Source of the DNA: a virus | Virus record (IMG/VR): IMGVR_UViG_3300020121_000216 | Span: 1 to 29,249 of that record | DNA: 29,249 bases | Strand: one strand, 5' to 3' | Shown: positions 1 through 8,047 of the stretch, piece after piece | Layout: every line of letters starts with the position of its first letter | How positions within the stretch are numbered: position 1 is the stretch's first letter | Translations under genes and position numbers: made by a program | Notes under the pieces: model-generated | Told to the model about the DNA's origin: nothing | What the model saw: only the letters and a program-made list of their open reading frames with translations | Database searches by the model: none

Positions 1-5
1 AAATC

Positions 6-34
6 CTCCTCGGCAGCTGGGCTGTCGAGGAGGC
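6..34 (-). terminator. Rho-independent-type terminator after the leftward operon
   Basis: A 12-bp inverted repeat (CCTCCTCGGCAG and CTGTCGAGGAGG, one G-U wobble) encloses a five-base loop. On the minus strand it is followed by GATTT at the window edge, so the U-tract may continue outside. It lies 24 bases beyond the stop of the methyltransferase gene, which is where the leftward late operon should end. Confidence 0.7.
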
Positions 35-42
35 TAGAGATT

Positions 43-56
43 AATTCTTAAGAATT
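43..56. repeat. Palindrome AATTCTTAAGAATT at the operon end
   Basis: This is a perfect 14-bp palindrome, followed directly by GGTTAA, which contains the stop codon of the methyltransferase gene on the opposite strand. The same modules (TTCTTAAGAA and GGTTAA) recur at 2130-2148 and 8048-8071, always at gene or operon boundaries of the leftward block. The function is unknown; protein binding or transcript-end processing are possible. Confidence 0.5.
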
Positions 57-58
57 GG

Positions 59-619
59 TTAAGCCGAAATCCGATCGACGGTAATCGGGCCCGTGTACCC
101 CCGCTCCCAGACATACCAAGCGAACGGGATTGCGCTGGAGGCTTTTTTGCCGGTCCAGCCCTTCCGGTGCATCATCGGCAGCCGGTTGCGGAACACATGC
201 ACCCGCGCCAGTCCGCTGTGCTCGAGAATATTGGTACGCCGTTGGCTCTCGAGAAACGCCAACCGCAGCAGCATGATCACCAGCGGCGCATGTTCGAGCG
301 CCTTCTCGACGAACTTCTGCGCCAGCTTGTACGGCGGATTGGTGAGGATACAACTGGCCTGCCGAGTATCGGTATCTGGACCTAAAAAATCACTGACCCA
401 TCGTTGCCCATAATCATGTAAATCAGTATCAAACACCGTATGTCCAGCAGCCTGTAACACCCGCACAATACTGCCGGGACCACAGGCGGGCTCCCAAATA
501 AACTTCGGCAGCTTCTCGACCTTCAGCAGCGCGTGCACCGCCTCCGGTGGAGTCTCGTAACAATCTTTTCCTCGTGCTTTGTAAGTATGTTGCCCACTCC
601 CAGCAGCGTGATTGAGCAT
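59..619 (-). CDS. Class I SAM-dependent DNA methyltransferase (N6-adenine type)
   Basis: A protein of 186 residues that probably methylates adenine in DNA. The SAM-binding motif I appears as EPACGPGSI at about residues 43-51. The catalytic motif NPPY, typical of amino-methyltransferases acting on adenine or cytosine, is at about residues 94-97. No separate target-recognition domain is visible, which suits small orphan phage methylases that protect DNA or tune gene expression. It is the last gene of the leftward operon, two bases after the endolysin stop, and is followed by a palindrome and a terminator. Its target sequence cannot be read from the protein. Confidence 0.85.
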   Translation of the reverse strand: MLNHAAGSGQHTYKARGKDCYETPPEAVHALLKVEKLPKFIWEPACGPGSIVRVLQAAGHTVFDTDLHDYGQRWVSDFLGPDTDTRQASCILTNPPYKLAQKFVEKALEHAPLVIMLLRLAFLESQRRTNILEHSGLARVHVFRNRLPMMHRKGWTGKKASSAIPFAWYVWERGYTGPITVDRISA

Positions 620-621
620 TA

Positions 622-1776
622 TTACGATCTCCCGATGTCTGGTCCACGCTTGAACATGCGTCTGACCACCCGCTTGGCGGTCCGACGCGCGGTCTCTCTG
701 GCCTGCTGCTTGACTGGATCAACAGGTTTCGGCGGCTTTGGCTTGACCCCGGTCGGATTGATCCATTCGAGGAATTCCTGGTCGTTGCCATTATAGTTGT
801 TCAGATCGACGTAACTGTCGTCGATACCTGGAATCTCTCCGGTTTCCGAATACTGCCAGAGCGTCCATTTTGGATAGGTTGCCTCCGGCCACGAAATTTT
901 ACTTTCGTCGCTGGTATATTGCGCCAGCCAGAGATCGGTATGTTGCGCTAAAAAAGCATCATGCGAATCGCCAAGGACTTCCTTCAAAAGATGGCCTGAG
1001 TAAACCGTGATTTTTAACTCATTGCCATAGTCCAGAATCGCCTGCACCGCGTTCTTGAGCGTCGTCAACGAACAACCGTCTTCCTCGTAATCGATCACTA
1101 CTCTTTCGCCAGGAGTAGGATCGATCGTGGCAAGATAAAACTCAGCCTGCGCAGCGCCATCGCCAGGTTTGATCCACATATACGTGCTGATGGCAAGACC
1201 AGCGGCCAGCGCATTACTACAATTCTTGGAGCGATTTGGGTCCACATACGTGGTCCCTTCTGTCGCTTTATGGATCATGCCCCGGACTCCACTGGCATAG
1301 ACTTCATCGAAGTCGGGAAAATCCTGCCAATGACTGATGTCGATGCAAACCGGAATCTCGTTACTCATCGGTTGATCCTCTTGATAAGGGTAGCTAATTT
1401 CGATTTCATCATCGGTAACCAGATCCAAATACTCGAGTACAGCCGGAGAGCAATCTGCGATTCTGTCAGTATCGGAATGTGGCCCCCAATCCGCCGGCAG
1501 AGCAACGCAAGATTTGCCGGTCTTCGGATTCCTGACTTCGACCCGCATATCGAGCAGCATATCGCGCGAGGTTTCATCATAGTCCCAGCGCATGGCAATA
1601 TAAAAAGTCTCGGGGTCCAACCTGCGGGCCAAACCAGTGGTACCCGGCGGTTGCTCATCCAGAAATAGCGAAGGTTGATCGGACACGTCGTAGATGAATG
1701 CGAGGTCCTCGTCACTGGCAACGCCCAGATCGTCAGGACCACCAAACCAGGATACCTTGCCGGAGAGTCGAATCAT
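622..1776 (-). CDS. Endolysin with a C-terminal GH25 muramidase domain
   Basis: A protein of 384 residues. Residues from about 140 to 335 form a glycoside hydrolase family 25 (lysozyme) domain. Visible marks are the VCIDISHW start, the acidic catalytic stretch VIDYEE, WLAQY, and the closing LWQYSETG with a D-L-N-N-Y tail. Residues 1-135 form a separate domain (KVSWFGGPDDLGV start, then PPGTTGLARRL and a WDY segment) often seen in phage lysis proteins and somewhat RlpA-like; its role is unclear. The C-terminus is basic and may aid membrane or wall contact. Its start overlaps the upstream gene stop (ATGA). An internal ATG at 1368 with AGAGGA upstream could yield a catalytic-domain-only product. 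Confidence 0.85.
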   Translation of the reverse strand: MIRLSGKVSWFGGPDDLGVASDEDLAFIYDVSDQPSLFLDEQPPGTTGLARRLDPETFYIAMRWDYDETSRDMLLDMRVEVRNPKTGKSCVALPADWGPHSDTDRIADCSPAVLEYLDLVTDDEIEISYPYQEDQPMSNEIPVCIDISHWQDFPDFDEVYASGVRGMIHKATEGTTYVDPNRSKNCSNALAAGLAISTYMWIKPGDGAAQAEFYLATIDPTPGERVVIDYEEDGCSLTTLKNAVQAILDYGNELKITVYSGHLLKEVLGDSHDAFLAQHTDLWLAQYTSDESKISWPEATYPKWTLWQYSETGEIPGIDDSYVDLNNYNGNDQEFLEWINPTGVKPKPPKPVDPVKQQARETARRTAKRVVRRMFKRGPDIGRS

Positions 1777-2087
1777 TTAGCTGTCTCCGAACATCGCGGG
1801 GCTTTCCAACTCTGCAAATTTCGCTGCGCGCGAACGTAAGCATTGATGCCAATCCGCGCACCATTGATGGCCCGGCTGGGCTCTTCGGCCTGATCCTTCA
1901 CCCAGATATCCCACAGATGGTTGATATGTTCTGTGAAGGCTTTATCCAAAGCCTCAGACATCATCTGGTGGATATGATCCTCCTGCTGCTGATCGGCCAC
2001 GCAATACGGCAGCGGCGGTTGAGCGGCATTGAGAGTGACCAGAACCAAAACAATGGTCAGTGCTCCTGTAGTAGCTGCTTTCCACAT
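1773..2087 (-). CDS. Small secreted or membrane-anchored protein upstream of the endolysin
   Basis: A protein of 104 residues whose first 20 or so residues (MWKAATTGALTIVLVLVTLN) form a hydrophobic signal peptide or membrane anchor. A hydrophilic, probably helical remainder follows. Its position just before the endolysin, with an ATGA overlap, suggests a lysis accessory such as a spanin-like or holin-related protein, but no lipobox and only one membrane segment are seen, so no function is assigned. The ATG at 2087 was chosen because the hydrophobic segment begins there; the reading frame extends further upstream, but that part is Arg-rich and overlaps the preceding gene. The Shine-Dalgarno sequence lies in a hairpin loop (2093-2114). 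Confidence 0.6.
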   Translation of the reverse strand: MWKAATTGALTIVLVLVTLNAAQPPLPYCVADQQQEDHIHQMMSEALDKAFTEHINHLWDIWVKDQAEEPSRAINGARIGINAYVRAQRNLQSWKAPRCSETAK

Positions 2088-2092
2088 AACAT

Positions 2093-2114
2093 GGCCCCGG
2101 ATCCCTCCGGGGCC
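2093..2114 (-). promoter_or_regulatory. Hairpin with Shine-Dalgarno bases in its loop
   Basis: GGCCCCGG and CCGGGGCC form a perfect 8-bp GC stem around a six-base loop. Read on the minus strand, the loop carries AGGGAT, the best Shine-Dalgarno match for the gene starting at 2087, and the stem ends five bases before that ATG. The arrangement could limit or expose ribosome entry between the Pro-rich gene and the lysis genes. Confidence 0.45.
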
Positions 2115-2129
2115 AAAATACGGCGAGAT

Positions 2130-2148
2130 GGTTAAGAAATTCTTAACC
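2130..2148. repeat. Palindrome GGTTAAGAA-A-TTCTTAACC
   Basis: Nine-base arms flank one central base. The stop codon of the Pro/Gly-rich gene (2143-2145) lies inside it. It belongs to the same family as the palindromes at 43-56 and 8048-8071. Confidence 0.5.
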
Positions 2149-2715
2149 CGACGGCGTCGGCACCGTTGCTTCTTCAGTCGGCACGATCGCGACAATCCAA
2201 CCGGTCTGTTCCGACCAAGCTGTTTTGACTTCCCACTTCTCCAACACTTCCGGTTTCTCCGGCGGGGGCGGAATCACAATCGGATGGGTCGGAACTCCCG
2301 GCACTCCGCTCGATGGCGGGATGTAGATCGGATGCTCCGGCTTGGTCCCTGGAAGGGTCCCCGGCGGCAGATAGATCGGCGGCGTCGGCGTAGGTTGCGG
2401 TCCAGGCAGTCCCTGATCCGGATAAAGCGGCGGACCGCCCCAGATGCCCGGTGGACGACCACCAGGGGCGATCGGATGAGACGGATATGGTGGATTGTAG
2501 ATCGGATGCGACGGAGATGGAGGTGCGCCAGAACTGGGCGGACGTCCTCCCGGAGCGATCGGATGCGCTGGGAAGGGTGGCAGACCCTGATCAGGATAGG
2601 GTGGATAGTAGATCGGCGGCTGCACCGATGGAGGCGGACCCCCCGGCCCACCCGGGGCGATCGGATGTTCGGGGTGAGCGCCTTCATTGATCCAGACGAT
2701 GTAAGCTAACGGCAT
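2143..2715 (-). CDS. Proline/glycine-rich repeat protein of the late operon
   Basis: A protein of 190 residues. After a short start (MPLAYIVWINEG), about 130 residues consist of degenerate repeats such as HPIAPGG (three or more copies), PPIYxPPY and PDQGLP. A non-repetitive tail of about 45 residues (WEVKTAWSEQTGWIVAIVPTEE) follows. The start at 2715 is fixed by AGGAGG seven bases upstream, although the frame is open further. Such a Pro-rich extended chain suggests a structural spacer or virion decoration, but no family is recognised with certainty. It is encoded between the glycosyltransferases and the lysis genes. Confidence 0.7.
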   Translation of the reverse strand: MPLAYIVWINEGAHPEHPIAPGGPGGPPPSVQPPIYYPPYPDQGLPPFPAHPIAPGGRPPSSGAPPSPSHPIYNPPYPSHPIAPGGRPPGIWGGPPLYPDQGLPGPQPTPTPPIYLPPGTLPGTKPEHPIYIPPSSGVPGVPTHPIVIPPPPEKPEVLEKWEVKTAWSEQTGWIVAIVPTEEATVPTPSG

Positions 2716-2731
2716 CAGGTCCTCCTCTTTG

Positions 2732-3445
2732 TTAATTGACGTAGCGACTGTGTAGCTCCGGCTGGTAAGCCGTAAACATCGAAGCGTCGTGATCGGCCTT
2801 GTACCACCACAGCGGCAGTCCCGACCCACGCTGCTCGATTCGCGCCAGCATATTTACTTCCCATGACACATGTTTGCGGTCACGCAGCAGCCGGCAGTAC
2901 TCCTGCTTCATGATATGGTCGAACGCAAACAGATACTTACGCGGCACCACCATCAGCCCGCCGCAAAACCGCCAGCACGGATGGTCGTCACTATAGGTAT
3001 ACTGGCCCTTCTCCCAGCAGCCGGGAATCGCGATGGTCTGCTCATCCTCGGCCCGACGTAAAAAGTCCAGGATGATATCGATGGTGACGCCGGGAACGTG
3101 GAAGATGCCGTAGTCGATCCAAACAAAGACATCCGGCTCCAGACCGTTCATTCCGGCGACCTCGGCCGCGACCGCCATAAACTCGGTCTTGTTGGCCTGC
3201 ACGATGTGATAGTCCAACGTGTTTTTCTTTGGATTGTCGGCAATTGAGTGAGTGACATCAGGCGGATCGCCATAAGTTTCATGCAGATGCCAATGCAGCC
3301 AGCAATCCTTCAGCGGCTGCGTCTTCGACAGCACCAGCACCTTATTCGACAGCCCCTCCAATAACGGCGCCGCCAACTTATGGTACTCTTCCTCGGGTCG
3401 CGGGTGCCCGGGGATCGGCACGAAGGCTGTCACGACCAAGATCAT
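2732..3445 (-). CDS. HtrL/YibB-like glycosyltransferase
   Basis: A protein of 237 residues resembling the HtrL_YibB (WlaTC) family of putative sugar transferases: an ILVVTAFVPIPG beta-strand start, a central VFVWIDYGIFHV acidic segment that would bind metal and nucleotide sugar, and a CGGLMVVPRKYL segment after it. The start at 3445 overlaps the stop of the upstream glycosyltransferase by four bases, so the two are probably translationally coupled. The sugar donor and acceptor are unknown; candidates for modification are the neighbouring collagen-like and Pro-rich proteins or host surface sugars. Confidence 0.65.
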   Translation of the reverse strand: MILVVTAFVPIPGHPRPEEEYHKLAAPLLEGLSNKVLVLSKTQPLKDCWLHWHLHETYGDPPDVTHSIADNPKKNTLDYHIVQANKTEFMAVAAEVAGMNGLEPDVFVWIDYGIFHVPGVTIDIILDFLRRAEDEQTIAIPGCWEKGQYTYSDDHPCWRFCGGLMVVPRKYLFAFDHIMKQEYCRLLRDRKHVSWEVNMLARIEQRGSGLPLWWYKADHDASMFTAYQPELHSRYVN

Positions 3446-5400
3446 AGCGCATCCTTGTAGATGAATCGGATCACTTCGTCCGGGTCCATGGTCGCCAACC
3501 AAGCTTCGCAATCGCGTACTCCGTAACTTGCAATCAACTTGCCGTCTACTAACGCCAATCCGGCGGCAAACTCAATCTGTCGATCGTGAAAAAAGAACGG
3601 CTGCGAGATCTTATCCACACCCCCATAAGGTTTGAAACTTACGAATCGATGCTGGTAATAGCGGTTGTGCGGTCGACCGGGAATGTGACGAGCTTCATGT
3701 ACGAGTGCCACCCAAGTGCGCGCGTCGAGCTGCACCACTTGAGACCCACCACTAATATGGTTGGCATCGAACGCAGGACGCTCCTGATAGGTGATCTCAC
3801 CAGACGGGTTTACCAACGTACCTAAACGATAGACAAACCGAAGTTGACCCTTCTCGACCCACGGCATCCAGTTCTTCTCATGCCGACGCTCTTCCGGCCG
3901 CATCGGATGCCAACCACAAACTTTGTTACCATCCAGAAACAAAAGCACCTGTTCGCACCAGCCTTCCTTGTTCTGCTCGCGCACGCAGGCGCTGGCCTGC
4001 AGCTGCCCGTCGACCTCGAACAGCCGCATGTCCTCAAGCCCGATCACCAGATGGTACTGGGCCGGCGGACGCTCCCACTGGATTCTGGTGCTGTCGATCG
4101 CCTTTAGCTGGTGATCCAAAGACACAAGATAATTATCAGTAGAAATAGGATTATCCCGATTGCAAGAACCTTGTAGTCCCCGTATTTCATAACAACCCTC
4201 TGCGGTGATGCTGTAATTTACCGCCCGCACAATCGCGAGCGGCTTGCCATTATGATTGATGATGGACGGATTGGTTAACACATAATCGTCGACGGTCGGA
4301 AAGCTGATCCGCTGTGGCTGGAACGCTACATGATCGCTCAATGGCTTGAGGTACCAATACAAATTGTTGCGCGCCTGCTCGCTGCCGTTGAGCGCCAACT
4401 CATTGCAAATCCTGGCCCCGCGCTCCCGCCTGACCGGAGCATAGTAGGCGCATATCGCGAATTCCTCTTTCAGGCCAGCATCATACACATAATTGTTGAC
4501 AAACAGCAGATCCTTGGGAGGTCGCACCGGCAGTCCAGGTTCGGAGAACAATAAAGAAGCATGGTTGTCTCCGCGCTCGCGAAAGTATTTGGCAAGATCG
4601 TACAGCGGCTCCATTCGCGAGGGCCGTAACTGGTAGGCCCCAAGCATTTCCCGGATGAATCCCTTACCGTCGCCGAGATGATTGAGACAGTGCGCGTAAC
4701 GCATTTGCGCATACCAGACTTCCTCGTCGAATCCTCCCAGCGCGGTGCGGATCTTGTAATGTTCCGCAGCCTTGTTCCATTTGCCGGAATCGTAATACGA
4801 CGACGCCAAATAGAAATGATAACGCTGAATCAATCCCGGCTTGGTTTCCGTCTTGAGCGCCGTCTCGAGGAGATTGATATCACGTTGGAATTTTTCTGGT
4901 CGGTTAGCGCCATCGGCGTGATCAATGAACTCTGCACCATCCAGGATTCCACCGCTCTCAATATCGAGATATTCGTGCGTAACACCGACATACCAGCCAA
5001 CGCTGCGGCGGCTGACCAGACGTCGATTATAGTACCCGAGGGCTCCGGCAGTTTGCTTGAGGTCATAGGACAGCCCTCCTGCGCCATTAAGCCAGTCCGG
5101 CCGATGCACCTGCAGTTCCATGTCAGCATCGGCCAACAACAGATAGTCCCACTCCAGCTTACTCTCGCGTGCCCGGCGCAGGGCCTCGTTACGTGCTTGC
5201 TCGAAATTCTCGAACGGCGCCCGGTGGATCTCGACCGGCAGCATCGCCTTGGCGAACATTCGCCGGATCAATTCCGGCGTGCCATCGGTCGATCCGGTAT
5301 CGACAACCACCGCGCCGTCGACATACGGCAACAGACTCTCGACGCAGCGATCGATGATCGCCGCCTCGTTCTTGACGATGGCGTTCCACAGCAGCTTCAC
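3442..5400 (-). CDS. Glycosyltransferase family 2 fused to a GH130-like beta-propeller
   Basis: A protein of 652 residues with three parts. Residues 1 to about 110 are a GT-A family 2 glycosyltransferase (WNAIVKNEAAI start, VVDTGSTDGT, and the DADME metal-binding motif). Residues of about 190-300 look like helical TPR-type repeats. Residues of about 340-650 resemble the five-bladed propeller of GH130-type phosphorylases and related enzymes (TNPSII, GLEDMRLFEV, and a late blade FAAGLALVDGKLIASYG). The start is GTG, two codons after an out-of-frame ATG that overlaps the collagen-like gene stop; GTG gives the normal GT2 beginning. It may build or transfer a glycan onto virion proteins. Confidence 0.8.
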   Translation of the reverse strand: MKLLWNAIVKNEAAIIDRCVESLLPYVDGAVVVDTGSTDGTPELIRRMFAKAMLPVEIHRAPFENFEQARNEALRRARESKLEWDYLLLADADMELQVHRPDWLNGAGGLSYDLKQTAGALGYYNRRLVSRRSVGWYVGVTHEYLDIESGGILDGAEFIDHADGANRPEKFQRDINLLETALKTETKPGLIQRYHFYLASSYYDSGKWNKAAEHYKIRTALGGFDEEVWYAQMRYAHCLNHLGDGKGFIREMLGAYQLRPSRMEPLYDLAKYFRERGDNHASLLFSEPGLPVRPPKDLLFVNNYVYDAGLKEEFAICAYYAPVRRERGARICNELALNGSEQARNNLYWYLKPLSDHVAFQPQRISFPTVDDYVLTNPSIINHNGKPLAIVRAVNYSITAEGCYEIRGLQGSCNRDNPISTDNYLVSLDHQLKAIDSTRIQWERPPAQYHLVIGLEDMRLFEVDGQLQASACVREQNKEGWCEQVLLFLDGNKVCGWHPMRPEERRHEKNWMPWVEKGQLRFVYRLGTLVNPSGEITYQERPAFDANHISGGSQVVQLDARTWVALVHEARHIPGRPHNRYYQHRFVSFKPYGGVDKISQPFFFHDRQIEFAAGLALVDGKLIASYGVRDCEAWLATMDPDEVIRFIYKDAL

Positions 5401-5406
5401 GATACA

Positions 5407-5700
5407 TCAAGGGCCAGTCGCGCCCGTGGTCCCCGTGGTGCCCGTGGTGCCCGTGGTCCCGGTAGTTCCGGTGGGTCCGGCACCGCCAACATCAGACGGG
5501 ATCTCCTGGGCGCCCATCACCGCCACCTCGACGCCGGCCCCGGCAGGACCACCACCGCCCGTGGGTCCGCTGGCGCCGGTCTTGCCTGCCGCAACCCCCG
5601 CAGCAACAACCTGCGCGATGGCTTCATCACGGGTATCCGCAGTGACAATGGTATCGACGACCGGGCCGGTAGTACGAGATCTGACAACAAAGTCTGGCAT
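5407..5700 (-). CDS. Short collagen-like protein with Gly-Thr-Thr triplets
   Basis: A protein of 97 residues. The first 35 or so residues form a compact head (MPDFVVRSRTTG, then an alanine-rich helix). Next comes a Gly/Pro/Ala-rich stretch of about 20 residues and a short non-repetitive linker. It ends in a run of Gly-X-Y triplets, mostly Gly-Thr-Thr (five in a row, flanked by GPT and GAT). Collagen-like tails in phages often trimerise fibres, and threonine in the Y position is a known O-glycosylation site in bacterial collagen-like proteins. AGGAG lies six bases before the ATG. It lies directly downstream of the portal gene and upstream of a glycosyltransferase. Confidence 0.75.
   Translation of the reverse strand: MPDFVVRSRTTGPVVDTIVTADTRDEAIAQVVAAGVAAGKTGASGPTGGGGPAGAGVEVAVMGAQEIPSDVGGAGPTGTTGTTGTTGTTGTTGATGP
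5410..5480. repeat. 9-bp tandem repeats encoding Gly-Thr-Thr triplets
   Basis: On the plus strand the unit is roughly CCCGTGGTG, repeated about five times with a few changes. It encodes the collagen-like triplets at the C-terminus of the protein at 5407-5700. Slippage here would change the collagen length, so copy number may differ between related phages. Confidence 0.7.
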
Positions 5701-5712
5701 TTTACGCTCCTG

Positions 5713-8028
5713 TTAACCGGGACCGCCGACGATCGGCCGTGGTCTCATCCCCGGTCCCGGCAGACGGGGCTGATTGCCGACAATATTTTGAGGTTGCGAC
5801 GTTTGATTGTTCATCGGGGTCGGCTGGGCACCCTGCATGTTGCGCAGCATCTGCGCGCCTCCCGGCGGACCCATCCCCGGCGGGCCACCCGGCGATACTC
5901 CCATTCCAGGTGGCCCGCCCGCTGGACCACCTCCTTCCGGCGGTTGGCCCTCCTCACCCGGCATCTGGGCGTGCGAGGCGAGGAATCCCGCAGTCAGCTC
6001 CGATGCAATCTTCTGCACCCCAAGCTCGACACCCTGCTGGATGCCCTTGTCGACCTGTTCGGCAATCTGCTGGTTCTGCTGGCCTTTTTCCTTGGACTCC
6101 TGGCGCTTCTGCAGTGCGTCTTCGGTCGGCACGACTTTGTCGCCGTCCAGGCCGATCGTTTGAGAAACCGAACGCAGTACCGCCCCCCGTCCAGTAATTC
6201 CGAGGATATCCATGTCCATTGGGTTGGCAGTGTGTTGCAAAAATTCCAGCTGTCGTTGACGCTGAGTCTCGCGCTGCACAGCCACATTGACGCCCTGAAC
6301 ATAGATGTCCTCGGTCCCAGTCAAGATACCTGTCGTATCCGACAGCAGCACCAGATCAGCGAGCTGCATCAATGCAACCTCGAACACATCGCGATCGATA
6401 TTGGCGGCGACGGTTTGCAAGATTTTGGAAGCGTTACCCATCAGCATCGCGAGCCCGGACGCTGTGCGTCCAGCACCTCCAGAAGCTTGTCCACCGATAT
6501 ATTTTGGAATTGCCGAGACATCGTCGGCGAGATCGACAAACGCCTTGAACACCGTCAGGAGGTCGTTGGCATTGCTTTGCGGCTGATAAAACTCAATTGG
6601 CGGTTTGGCATTGTTACCAACTGGATCGTTACTGACATGCCATCGCTTCCACGGGAACAGTTCATCTGTATTCTCTTCCGGCCGACAACGATCATCATTG
6701 ACGACCACTTGCGGTCCCGACGCGATGGACATGTTGTTGACCAACGAACGAAGCGTAGCATTGGCGACATCCTGGATATCGGAGATCATGTCCAGCAGAC
6801 CGTTGCCGATCGGCGTGCCCGGGACCTTCTCGAACGAGGTGATGAAATAGTTATGGCGAGCGCGGGGGGAGGGAGAGAGATTGGCCTTGATGACGTGGGA
6901 TCCGATGACGTAAGCATCGATATGGTAATCCCGCAGTGGATCCGAGACTCCCGGCATTCCGTATTCCTGCAGGATTACTCCCTGTACGTTGCCATGAAAC
7001 TCCATCTGGGTGATCAGCCCGGATCGGTTCCAAGCCGGGTTCTCGCGACTCTCGAGCACCGCACGTTCGGCATCTGTCGTATCCCAGTTGTCGTACAGCC
7101 CACCCCGGCCATACTCCTCAAGAACCAGCCGTACCTCGTCCTGATTGAAGCCGGGGAGATCCAGCAGGTCGTTCAGCTCTGCCCGAGTAAGCCGGGACTT
7201 CTCGATTACATTGGCATATGCCACGTCCGCGACCCCGGGGGTCCACCAGACGTCAAACGGCGATACTCGTGCCCAGACCATTTTTGGCAGCTGCTGCACC
7301 GTCGGCTGCCCGCCCCCGGGCGGCCAGACCACGTCCGGGATGATCTTGACGATCGGTCCCTTTAGGCAAGCGAACGGAAACACCGGCAAGTCGACGATGA
7401 ATTCGGCCAGCGCGTGATAGAACATGCCCTCGCGCAGGATCTCCTCGATGCGGTCCTCGGAAGTGGACGCCTGCTGGGCGGCCTTCTTGCGCGCCGCCTC
7501 CTTGGCCGACTCCATCAACGACAACCGGCGCTTCTGGGCGGCATCCTCAGGCGGGTGCTGACCGGTGGTCTGCAGCACCATCTGCTGCTCGTGTTTCAAC
7601 AGCGCATCGATCTGCTGCAACACCTCGGGCGGAATGTCCGGATCGGCCGGCGGCTTCACCGCCCACGGCCGGTCGGCGCCCAGATATACATCCCGCAGAA
7701 GTGAGCTGGCGGCGCGGCACTTCTGTGCTGTCAGCCGGGCGTATATCTGAGACCCGCCAAACTTGGCCACTTCACGCATCTTGTCGGGCGAATACTGGCC
7801 GTTGAAGACCCTGAGTGCCTCGATCAGCCGGCCTGACCAGCCTGAGGCGGTGTTGCGGTGGTTGCGCATGATCTCGAACTGGGAGCGGATGTAACCGGCC
7901 AGCTCGGGCGCCACCGGCGCCGGAGGGGTCATGGCTACAGACTTCGCCTGCTGCTGGTCGCGCAAATGCGCCTCCAGCGCCGCCGGCGGCACCACAGCCA
8001 ACACATTCGGTGTAGGGGCATAGGCCAT
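5713..8028 (-). CDS. Portal protein
   Basis: A protein of 771 residues that should form the dodecameric ring through which DNA enters the head and to which the terminase docks. Features are an N-terminal region of head-tail connector type (FNGQYSPDKM, AKFGGSQIYARLTAQKC), a central domain with VSPFDVWWTPG and LPVFPFACLKGP, a long helical part containing QDVANATLRSLVNNMSIASGP, and a C-terminal coiled, Gln-rich and then Gly/Pro/Met-rich tail. The size and motif order resemble portals of P22-like and other large-portal phages. I chose ATG at 8028; TTG at 8037 is also in frame. It is transcribed away from the terminase genes. Confidence 0.85.
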   Translation of the reverse strand: MAYAPTPNVLAVVPPAALEAHLRDQQQAKSVAMTPPAPVAPELAGYIRSQFEIMRNHRNTASGWSGRLIEALRVFNGQYSPDKMREVAKFGGSQIYARLTAQKCRAASSLLRDVYLGADRPWAVKPPADPDIPPEVLQQIDALLKHEQQMVLQTTGQHPPEDAAQKRRLSLMESAKEAARKKAAQQASTSEDRIEEILREGMFYHALAEFIVDLPVFPFACLKGPIVKIIPDVVWPPGGGQPTVQQLPKMVWARVSPFDVWWTPGVADVAYANVIEKSRLTRAELNDLLDLPGFNQDEVRLVLEEYGRGGLYDNWDTTDAERAVLESRENPAWNRSGLITQMEFHGNVQGVILQEYGMPGVSDPLRDYHIDAYVIGSHVIKANLSPSPRARHNYFITSFEKVPGTPIGNGLLDMISDIQDVANATLRSLVNNMSIASGPQVVVNDDRCRPEENTDELFPWKRWHVSNDPVGNNAKPPIEFYQPQSNANDLLTVFKAFVDLADDVSAIPKYIGGQASGGAGRTASGLAMLMGNASKILQTVAANIDRDVFEVALMQLADLVLLSDTTGILTGTEDIYVQGVNVAVQRETQRQRQLEFLQHTANPMDMDILGITGRGAVLRSVSQTIGLDGDKVVPTEDALQKRQESKEKGQQNQQIAEQVDKGIQQGVELGVQKIASELTAGFLASHAQMPGEEGQPPEGGGPAGGPPGMGVSPGGPPGMGPPGGAQMLRNMQGAQPTPMNNQTSQPQNIVGNQPRLPGPGMRPRPIVGGPG

Positions 8029-8047
8029 ACGGGCCAAGAAATCAGAG

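Noticed and set aside
3609-3617. DnaA box TTATCCACA
   Set aside because: It is inside the glycosyltransferase coding region without AT-rich surroundings, as is another at 16748-16756; both are probably chance.
4678-7365. Open frame of 895 codons on the plus strand
   Set aside because: It lies opposite the glycosyltransferase, collagen-like and portal genes, which have clear families. Its translation is of low quality (Arg/His/Leu rich) and is explained by GC-rich codon use on the other strand.
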